Below are positions 11,321 through 22,000 of a stretch of 64,000 nucleotides of DNA, one piece after another; position 1 is the first letter of the stretch; every line of letters starts with the position of its first letter. Source of the DNA: Asterias amurensis (lineage: Eukaryota > Echinodermata > Asteroidea > Forcipulatida > Asteriidae); the NCBI RefSeq assembly GCF_032118995.1, contig NC_092648.1:20922450-20986449 (forward strand), read 5' to 3'. The notes under the pieces were generated by a model, which was not told the DNA's origin, ran no database searches, and was given only the letters and a program-made list of their open reading frames with translations. The translations under genes and the position numbers were made by a program.

Positions 11321-11849
11321 TTGGTTGCTATGGGAGTTTAGTATGGTATAACACTGCTGACTAATATATAATCAAGGGAAATAAAAATTAATAAAGAATA
11401 AAAAAGTCATCAAAAATAAAATAACTTAAACATTTTGCGTTGTAACTGTGAAGCTAATAAATTACACATTAAAAGCAAAAGGTTTGTTACATTGTCTATT
11501 TATTTTCGTTAAATTCTGACATCTATACAACTTACATATAGAGGAGGCCATGTAAGACTAGACATACACCGTCTCACATTGAAATTATGATACAATTAAG
11601 CTGCGATAAGTGCTCCTTTTTTTACAAAAAAAAGTATCATTATGCTGTCGAAGAAAGAAAATAGCAAAAACAAGACAGAAAGGTCATATTATTAAGTTTT
11701 GAGAGCTTTTCTTATATTAAGGCTGCTAAATGAACATGAAGGACGTGTGTTGTAGGGTTATCAGTTCCACATAGTATACCTCTCTAAATGTAAATGAGTG
11801 AACAACACCACTCCTTACATTTCGAGTTGTTCCTCATATGGCTCTTTAA

Positions 11850-12229
11850 AGGGAGTGGACACTATTGGTAATTACTCATAATAATTATTGGCATAAAACC
11901 TTTCTTGGTGACGAGTAATGGGGAGAGGTTGATGGTATAAAACATTGTGAGAAACGGCTCCCACTGAAGTGCCATAGTTTTCGAGAAAGATGTAAATTTC
12001 CACAATTTTTGATTTCGAGACCTCAGATTTAGAACTTGAGGTCTCGAAATCAATCATCTAAACGCACACAACTTCGTTTGACAAGGGTTATTTTTCCTTC
12101 ATTATTATCTCGCAACTTCGATGACCGATTGAGCTCAAATTTTCACAGTTTTTTTAATTTTATGCATACGTTGAGATACACCAACTGTGAAGGCTAGTCT
12201 TTGACAATTACCAATAGTGTCCACTGCCT
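11850..12229. mobile_element. TTAA element, AGGCAGTGGACAC family, full length
   Basis: 380 bases lie between intact TTAA copies (11,846 and 12,230). The ends are AGGGAGTGGACACTATTGG and AATAGTGTCCACTGCCT. The central stem reads GATTTCGAGACCTC...GAGGTCTCGAAATC. No coding capacity. Confidence 0.85.
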
Positions 12230-12244
12230 TTAAAAAGAGTGGTG

Positions 12245-12352
12245 AAAAGTGTAAAATCACTCAAAAAGATGCAAACTTCAATCTAAAATAGTGGAAGGTC
12301 ACTCAAAAAGACGCAAACTTCAATGTAAAATAGTGGAAGACCACTCGAAAAA
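12245..12352. repeat. 42-bp tandem repeat, about 2.3 units
   Basis: CACTCAAAAAGAtGCAAACT recurs at 12,258 and 12,300, with a third partial start at 12,342 (CACTCGAAAAAG). Confidence 0.7.
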
Positions 12353-12551
12353 GAGTTGTCCCTCATATGGCTCTTCAAATTCACTCTTTTGCATTTAGAG
12401 AGAAGGCCCTGCAGAAGAGAAACCGCGGTCACCCTACACTAAATTTTCGTGCAATAGTGGGGTTTTTCGGGTATTTTTTTTCTGGCAGATGTAGCGTGTA
12501 CTTTAAAGCCTACCTTTTATAAAAGTACATCAAAAGGTAGGCTAGTGGCCC

Positions 12552-12785
12552 AAAGACTACGACGCGGAACTTCACTATAGCAACCCCATGGAGGCCATAA
12601 AGGAAAATGCGAGCGAATTGTTATTGTGAGTAGTTAAAAAAAAAAAAAAACTTGGCACTGTGTGCGAATTTTTGTTTGGAAGCTGGAAAACTCCCAAATA
12701 CAATCGTTGCCATGGTTGCGACGCTGTTGGGGGGCAACCTCAATTATGGTAGCCGTGAAAAGACATTGCAAATCGCATATTAATG
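12552..12785. repeat. Direct repeat, second copy
   Basis: It matches 11,117-11,320 (ACTTCACTATAGCAACCC, AAAATGCGAGCGAATTGTTA, GACATTGCAAATCG). It is more diverged in its 3' half, where it has an extra 30-40 bases. Confidence 0.65.
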
Positions 12786-12970
12786 CAAATAATGTTCATT
12801 CTTCTTCTTGATATTATTATCATCATACTTCTGTTAATGAAACCAATGAACCCCCAAGTGTGCACTATATTATCAGAAGGGAGACAGCAACATGGCAATG
12901 ATCGTGTGCCCATTATAAGACTTGTGGTGTCTCTTCAGGGCCACCGTACAGAATGGCTTTGATGTACGTG

Positions 12971-12979
12971 TATAAAAAG
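12971..12979 (+). promoter_or_regulatory. TATA-like box of copy B
   Basis: TATAAAAAG lies 65 bases before the ATG at 13,036. The surrounding 180 bases (12,850-13,040) match the 5' flank of copy A at 145-306, but copy A reads CATAAAATG at 261-269. The TATA consensus is therefore better in copy B. The transcription start is not known. Confidence 0.4.
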
Positions 12980-13035
12980 GGTTGTCTGGCAGTTCGGAAG
13001 AATATAACAGGATTCTGAAACCACCATAACCAACC

Positions 13036-16000
13036 ATGGCTGATGAGCTGGACCCAGTTGAAGAAGCAGTGGAAGGGACTCTGACGGTTTGTATCATCAT
13101 GATTATGTTTGTGACCAGATAGAGGTGGTGGGATGATAGGTAACAATAATATATAGTCACACGTTTGTGTCACAATGTTGACTCTTCTTCTATAAACCAC
13201 AATGTGTTATTATTCCATCTGAAGAAATGTTGAGACAATATATCGGCCTACAAATTTATAAAGTTGCAAACTTAGATGCCTGAGCGGGCTTCAGGCATGA
13301 AGTCTTTCCCAGATTCAAATATTTCGCTGAGACATTAACTCTTTATTAACTACGTTAATTCCGATGGAGTCGTTGCTCAACAATGTTTTTATGAACAGCT
13401 CCGCCCTGTTGCTCGCCGCTTACCAAACAACTTTTTTATGCCGTTTTGTAAGTTTTAGTCAAACTTGTAACCGAAAGGTGTCCTGTGCCTTTAAATACAA
13501 CTTGTGTTAGGGACATAGAGCTATAAAGGAGCATGTAATCATACGCCAAATTTTTCACGCAATTACAAATTTTGAATAATTACCCAAATTTGTCAAAGAT
13601 AGCCTTTTTAATACAACTTGGATTAGGGATCATAAACAAGTAGTAATACCAAATGTTTCACGCAAATATACAACATGAGAATAATTTATGTTTTTCAGGT
13701 TTTAAAGGGCCTGAAAGGTATCGTTCCCAAAAGCCCAGGGCAACCATCCAAACCGGTGGTTACCCAACCATCTTCTGTGCGTCATCAGGTAAGTAATTGA
13801 GAAAGTGTATAGATTCTGGACGAGCCGAATGCGAGTACATTATATTCACGAGTTTACCCTTAAGAGTTGAATTCCTCCCAAAATAACTATTTTTTATACT
13901 ATGGACCGTGCAATAAAACCAAAGATGCCAAATAAGTGAACTTCACGCAAAACTGATTAAACAAGGGGTGCTTGCTGACCAGAAACACAAGGGGTACGAC
14001 ATCACGTCATGGGTTCCTTTAATATGAGCAATCTGCCCCCTCAAAAGAAATGGTAAAGTACCAGTAAAGGACCAAGTGCCACGACCAGGACTCGAACCAA
14101 CTCTCAGTGTGCTGATCAGATTAGAGCTTGAGTGAGAGTCAGGCGCTCTTCACTGCTCAGTAAGTTGCGATTCTTGTCTCATCGTCGCCATATAGGCCTA
14201 CGACCAAAATAATGTGGGAACAATAATACTCATTGCCCTTTTCGAAACCACGGCTTCATTTGCAGACTTGGCTAAACAGGCTAGCTTATTAGCCCCGTGG
14301 TTGTTTCGACAAACTACGCGTGTTTTGCGTGCGTGCTCCATAGATATATCATTATATAGATTTTTTTTCCGTGCTTGACATTTTGGGTCGTGTGACATCT
14401 GGGGTGCCCGTGGGCCTTGACTAAAAGGCTAGGCTTCACTGTGTGAGAGAACAGAGCCTGTAGCCGAATTCATAGCCGAAGCCGTGGATTCGAGAAGGGG
14501 CCTATGACTAAATTGAGTTGATATGGTTCACCTTTCAGATTCCGCGAGATAGACAACTGGAATATCATCTCCATTCGACCACGTTTAGTCCGGCATCTTG
14601 GTCCGTTCTTAAAAACCTGGAAGCTCAATATGGTCAAAAGAGTCAAGCAGTCAGATTGGTTGACAGCGGACTAAAAAATGTCATACAAACTGCACGTAAC
14701 GGTGAAGGCATTCAGAGTTATGAAGAAAGATATAAGCAGCTTAGTGAAGGTAAGCTATATAGTATTGTTTGTAAATTATAGCTAATTTAATCTAAGACAA
14801 AAAAAAAAACCGCAAAAGCCCACATAATTTACATTAAACTATGATAGAACACTTCATTTAAAACATTACCTGCTGATGGTCTGTATTTTTTGAGAAGTTA
14901 ATAAAAAACAACAATTTCGCACGATAATTGTTTAGCATGTAGCAATAGTTGCTCTGTAAATTTCATTTTGCTTTCTTAAGAACTCGACGACTAATTATAA
15001 TTATTCATCCACATCGAGTAGAGATTCATGTCATGGCCCAAAAACATGCTCTACAACAGGTATCAACATCCTTTGTTTCTGAAGGGAATCATACTCTTAA
15101 AATGTGTCAATAAAAACTACACTGGCTGTTATAAGTACAGCAGCTCGTGAAAGTATAAAGCATTGAACTATTTCAATTTGGAGTAATGTGGTCATTAAAA
15201 AAAAACACCAGTTTTTAATATAAAAAAAGCTTAAGTCTCTGAGAAGTGTTTCTGCCAGAAATGTTTCTCAGATTGTTTTTCCTGCGTGGACATAACCGGT
15301 CCGGATATTCGGCAATATCTCAAAAGCTACCACCTTTTAAAAAACACATTTTCACGGGTTAGTTTTATATTGTAGTAATCTACATTAGGATTACAACTAT
15401 TGAACGGTTCACGATTCCTTTATATTGGACAATAGAGTGGGGAGCCGGTTTTCACTGCTTGGTGCCCGGGGTTGGCTCGCGCTAATCGAAAGGGAAAATT
15501 AATCAAAGAAGACAACATTTTCCATTGAAATTAAAAAATATATATATATTGTAAAGTCTATCACGCGATTCTTTAAAATAAAAGCTAGACATACATTTTG
15601 TTTTATAATAGCAACTGGTTATAATGCAATTTAAATTTTTATAAAAGTACGGAATTTTATTTGTTTTTTCATCGACAGAGAAACAAAAATAAAGCTTGGA
15701 ATGAGACGCTTATTTTAAGAAAGCCCATTTGCCGCCAAATTCAAGGAATAATTGTAAGGCAGACATTCAATTCCCATAAAAAGTGATGAGAAGGAAAACG
15801 ATTTTCTCATGTCTTTGTGCACAAAGACACCCCAGCAATGGCGCGCAGCGCATGGCGGAAACCAGCACTTGGGCGCCTGGATCGTTCTATATTTTTCCAT
15901 AAATCTAACTTGTGAAAATTTCATTTCAAAAAGTGGTTTTGGATCCTGCCATAATGTACATTTGTGCCTTTTGAGCTCCTGTAAAATGAGTTTATGTTGA

Positions 16001-19000
16001 TCAAGAAAAGATGTTCTTCATCTTTTTGTTTACGTTTTTTTCTCATTCAATGGCATTTCGATCAATACGTATAAATCAAACTGCCATTAATGACAATGAC
16101 AAATTTACATGCCGCTCGCAGACGATCAAAAGTGCAAGCTGACAAACCTTGAACCAACCATAACACATAGAAAGCTTACGTCACTGCACATTTATCCAAT
16201 GAAATCATTGCATTCAATTGGCACCATTTTGGATCTGTAAGACCAGCCATCGATTTCACAAAATTCTTCCCAACTTAGGATTAATCTTAGTACTAAAAAC
16301 GTGTTAATTCCGAGGACGTTAGAACGCATTGAAACTCATCCTTAACCTGAACGTATGACGTCATTCTTCGAGAGACAGGGGGCCCAGTCTAACACATCCT
16401 TATTTAGGACGACTCGAGATGAGGATTAATCCACGTTTCGTGAAATCAGCTGCTGCTGCAGTGCCTGTCTTTATCTTTGGTACCGAATCTGGTAAACTGA
16501 ATTAACTGGTTCTACGTTGTTCTTTTTCATGCAGGGGTTCTGTTTTCAGGAGAGAGGTTCACGGGAACTCACTGTTTTGATTTCAGTAAAGTGGAGTTTC
16601 AACACGTACTGGATTCGCAACAGGTGACTGCGCAGCTCAAACCTGCTATGACTGCGGGTCGGATTTACCTGACCAATCAGCGACTTATTCTACTTTCTAT
16701 AGGAGACGTGACAGGTGGGTGTCACTGTTGTCCCTTAAACTTCTTTACATGTATTGGACACCTTTGGTATTTGTAAAAGGCCGGTATTTTCACTTGGTCT
16801 ATAAAATAACAAATCTGTGGAAATTTTGAGTCAATATTGTTCGCTGAAGTTGCAGAAGAATAATGAATGTAAAAACACCCTTGTTGCACAAACTTGTGCG
16901 CGTTTAAATGCCTAAAAAGGGCTTTATATTAGGTCTTTGAGTGAGAAATGATCTCTTCTCAAAAACTACCGTACTCGGAGCCGTTTCTCACAGTGTTTGA
17001 TATTATCAACAGCTCTCCCTTGCTTTTCACCAAGACAACTATTTTGAGCAAAATTACCAATAGTGCCAAGTGCCTTAAAGGGAAGGTACACTTTGATAAT
17101 TGTCAAAGACCAGTCTTCTCACTTGGTGTGTCCCAACATAAACATAAAATAAGAAGCCTGTGAAAATTTAAGCTAAATTCAAAAGTGCGAGAAAATGATG
17201 AGAGAAAAAATACCCTTGTTGGACAAGTTTGTGTGCTTTCAGATCGGAATAAAAGACTTCTAACTAGAAGTCTTTTACTATTTTTGTGAAAAATTACCTC
17301 TTTCTCAAAATCTATGCTACTTCAGAGGGAGCCATTTCTCACAATGTTTTACACTATCAACAGCTACTTCTCCATGCCCGTTACCAAGTCAGTTTTTAAG
17401 TTAATATTTGTTTTGAGGATTTACCAAACGTGTACTTTCCCTTTAAAGGCAGTGGACACTATTGGTAATTACTCAAAATAATGTTTAGCTTAGAACCTTA
17501 CCTGGTAACGAGTAATGGGGAGAGGTTGACGGTATAAAACATTGTGAGAAACAGCTCCCTCTGAAGTGACGTAGTTTTCGAGAAAGAAGTAATTTTCCAC
17601 GAATTTGATTTCGAGACCTCAGGTTTAGAACTTGAGGTCTCGAAATCAACCATCTAAACGCACACAACTTCGTGTGACAAGAATGTTTTTTCTCTTTCAT
17701 TATTATCTCGCAAGTTCGATGACCGATTGAGCTCAAATTTTCACAGTTTTTTAATTTTATGCACATGTTGAGATACACCAACTGTGAAGGCTAGTCTTTG
17801 ACAATTACCAATAATGTCCACTGCCTTTAATCTTAAAGCCATTGGACCCTTTTGGTTCAGCATTTTCTATTCTATAAGTTACTTGGTTGGTGTACATAAC
17901 TAACTGTAAAGAAAAAAAGATGCATTATGAATGTGTGGAATGGTTTGAGTTTCGTTTACGGTTTGGGTTTCAGAATCAAATCTTTTAAAGTTTTGTTTTA
18001 TATCGGCGGGGAAAGCTACATACAAGTATAGACCTTACACTTTCATGCAGTGTAGTGTTTTATTCATTTAAAGCCATTGGACCCTTTCGGTACAGAAAAA
18101 AAGAAAAAAGTTCACATATTTACAAATAACTTACAGGGTTTACAGAAGGCAATGGTAAAAGACTTCTCTTGAAATATTATTCCATGAAAACAGCAAAACA
18201 ATATAAATTCTCGTTAACGAGAATTACGGATTTATTTTAAACACATGTCATGACACGGCGAAACGCGCGGAAACAAGGGTGGGTTTTTCCGTTGTTTTCT
18301 CCCGACTCCGATGACCGATTGAGCCTAAATTTTCACAGGTTTGTTATTTGATATAGAAGTTGAGGTACACAAAGTGTGGGCCTTGGACAACACTGTTTAC
18401 CGAAAGGGTCCAATGGCTATAAGTGCCTACAAATAATATTCTATTATATTTTGTTGCACAACCAGCCTTTTCTAAATCTTCCCATTAAAGTGACAAACTA
18501 CTGTTGTGATAAATTATTTCCACCAGGCCTGCAGTTGACTGATGCGGGTTCACGGCCAGTAGGAAACCGCAAATGTGTGACCTTGTCTATCACCGACTGC
18601 GAAACCAGTACTTGGCGCTACGAGAGCATCCAACTAGCAGACATTCGCGGTGTCGGCATGAGCTCGGTGTTCAGCGGTGCTGCTTCGTCGAGAAACGTCA
18701 AAGGCTTAATACCGCCACCGCCACGGTGTTCCTGCTCGTGTTGCGACGATGTAAGCATTGACAAATCATGCCGTAATGTTGGAACAAATAAGACGGCCCT
18801 TTCACCACATGATTAAAACAAAACAAAATGCCGCGCTCTTATTGTGTACGTACATCGCGTACGTATGGGTTATCGTGGAACAGTGTGTATATTCATGTGG
18901 CGAACTCAAGGGATAGTCTGTCCCCGAAAGTTCGTTCCTTCATATTATAGGAAATTTACATGGACTGAAGTGAAACTGTTTACTCTAATAAGAGAGTGCT

Positions 19001-22000
19001 TTATACAAGATTGGCACAGTTGCCGTATTTTTTATTTATTTATTTTGTTTGGGGGGCACGACGAAGTTTACAAAATCCACATTTGTTCTCATTTCTGTTT
19101 CTTTACCACGTCCTGCAAACAAACATAGCAAATTCAATTCAATATAACGTTTATACCATAACCTTTTTGATAAATAATTCAATATACGATTTTATCAGTA
19201 CAGAAAGGTAACAAAATCAAAAGGCAAACTCAAACACAAAAGCGCATAATACGTATAATACAAAATTTATATAGCCACGTTATATTGACTGGTTCCGTAC
19301 TATATACCAAATGTTCACACTATGGGGTTTAGTTTGCTATACAAATATACCTCCATGCATGCATACATTCGGCAAGATATTGCTTCCCTTACACGCACTA
19401 CAGCTATACCACAATAACTAAGATAGCTCGATGCAATACTCAGTAGGTTATTTCTTTCACCTTGGGCATCGTTCGACACGATATAACTCCATGCATGCAT
19501 ACATTCAGCAAGATATCGTCTTCCCTTACACGCACTATAACTACTAGTACTAGCGGGACAACCCCGCTCTAGAAAGCTCTCGTATAAAATGCTGTAAGTG
19601 TAGCGTTGTGTACAGGGGAGGGCTAAAGTCACAGAACAATTCACAGTGGCAAACCACCCATCCTATAGGTTAAGATGAATCTTAGTGCTTTGTGAAATAG
19701 ACACTGTCTTGTCCGTCTTTTTTCCGTTTCGGCATTATTTGTCGATTCCATCCATATTTTCCAGTTTCCAGCGGGTCCAGATAGTGGTTCTTTCCCAGTC
19801 CCGTGTATATCCCGTTTCGTTTCTTTTGTTTCCGTTTAGTTTATTATTTTCCTGTCCTGTATCGTTCTCAAGTTACTTTTCTTTTTTCCACCTCACCAGC
19901 CCCGTTGATTTTTTCCCCAACTCCCTGTCCCACCATGGATGCCCCTTTCCTATCCCGTCCCATATCTAACCCACGCCTCCGTGCCTCCCGTCCCCGCGAT
20001 CCCGTGCATTGGCATTGATCTTTGCTTGCCACTTTTTGCCCATAACACATATTTTCCAGTTTCGCGCGGGTCATGGGCTTGATTTCCCCCATTCAGTTTA
20101 ATATTTTCCTGTCCCATGTCCCATATCATGATAATCCCTTTTCATTTTTTCAATCCATACCCCAGCCCTGTTCATTTTCCCGGTCATTTTATTTTTGCTG
20201 TTCCCCGTCCCCCCGTTCCACAGACGTACCACTTTGTGCCCCTTCCTCCTGTCCCCGTCCCAAATCTAACCCGTGCCTCCTTCCCGTCATCCCGCTCGTG
20301 AATTGTTCTTTGCACTTTTTGCCGGCCCATAACTTTTCTCGTTCCGCGCGGGTCCCGCCAGTCAGGTGGTTCTTCTTCTCTGTCCAGTTTGTTTTTTCCC
20401 TGTCCAATGTCATCATAAGTCCCTTTTTTTCTTCTTCATCTTTCCGTATTATTTTCCCAGCCCTTTCACTATGTTCCCTTCGTTTTGTGCCATTACCCGC
20501 CCCTTCCAACAGACGTACCACACTGCATGCCCCTCCCTTCTCCCTGTCCCACAAAGTGCTCTAATAAGCCCCACCATGCAGTCTTCGTCCTGTCGTCGTG
20601 CCTCGATCCCATGCATTTTTCTTTACTGTATGTTATACGCGCGAAGTTACTGGACGCTCGCGCTGTGACTGTGACATCATAAAGGACGCCTGCCCTCAAT
20701 CCCACAGTTACTACACGCTTACGCTTTAACTGTGACGTCACAAACAACACATGCCCCCAACCCAAGGGTACCCCGAAATTTACCCCAGGACGCATCATTT
20801 TAACACTGTGTGGCGGAACTTAGGCCGTGTCCGATTTGGTGGCTACGGATGCGGCTACGACCGTTGCCATGGGTGTTGCTAAGGGCATCCTATACTTCAA
20901 TGCATGATGACGCGGCGATCCAGCCGTAGCCGTGGCCGTAGCCGCCAATGCGCCTTATTTTTGACCGCGCGAGGGCGCTATAAATAGTATTTTTATCACT
21001 TCCCAGGGTATACGCGATTCGCCCTGCACAAATCAATAGGCGTTTTGTCACTTTTGTTGCGCCGTAGTTTCAATTTGCTTTAGAGGTGGATTATAACGGC
21101 TCCTTTAAAAGTCTTATTGTCCGTGATGGATTAGATGTCTGTGATGGTAATGTGTTCCAGTCTTTAATAAATGGTTTGGGTATGAATGAATATAACCCCG
21201 GAAGTGATTGAGAGCGCCCTCACGCGGTCAAAAATATGGCCCATTCGGATCCGGCCTCGCTACCATGGGCAGCGCGCCGTATCAAGCTAGCTCTGCGTAC
21301 GTCTCTAACATTGATCTCCATTATACTGAAGATATATAATTATACTGAGTATAATGGAGATCAATGGTCTCTAACCCCTGGGAGGGAAACTTCGATCCGT
21401 GTCTTTGATTGGCTATCATATAGGCGCAAAATTGAAACGCCGTGCGTCTCCAAAAAGCTCTGTACGCCGAAATGCGTGCGTATAAAGATATGTAGGTATT
21501 CACTTTTTTTGTCACACAACGCTGAACGCCAAGGCAAGTTGATAACTTTTATTACACACAGCGCATCCAGCGTGTGCGCGACTAACGCCCAACACAGAAC
21601 AGATCAACCACAGGACTAATATAGACCTTATGCATTGACGTCATCCAGCCGCCATCTTAGAGGAAAAACGGTGACGAAACAATCGATACGCACGGATTTG
21701 TACGCGCGGCGCACAGTATACTTGGCCAATGAACAACCTCCTTTTGACCTCTAAGTGAGGGCGCCCTACCGAAATGACGTTATGCGCATAAGGTCTATTG
21801 TAATACCCTTGGATATTTTCGAACTACACTTCCAGGGGTTATGATCGAGCAATGCATGCTAGGGAAAAAATGGCGCTGCGAGATAGATCACCCCTGGGAG
21901 CGAGGTTGGTTCGGGCACAACCTCGTTCCCAGGGGTGATCGATCTTGCCGTGCATCTTTTCCCAGCATGCCTTGCTCGATCATAACCATAGAGTTATATA

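Noticed and set aside
19685-20798. Open frames up to 163 codons on both strands
   Set aside because: They arise from the stop-poor C+T-rich tandem repeat; no conserved motif and both strands are open.
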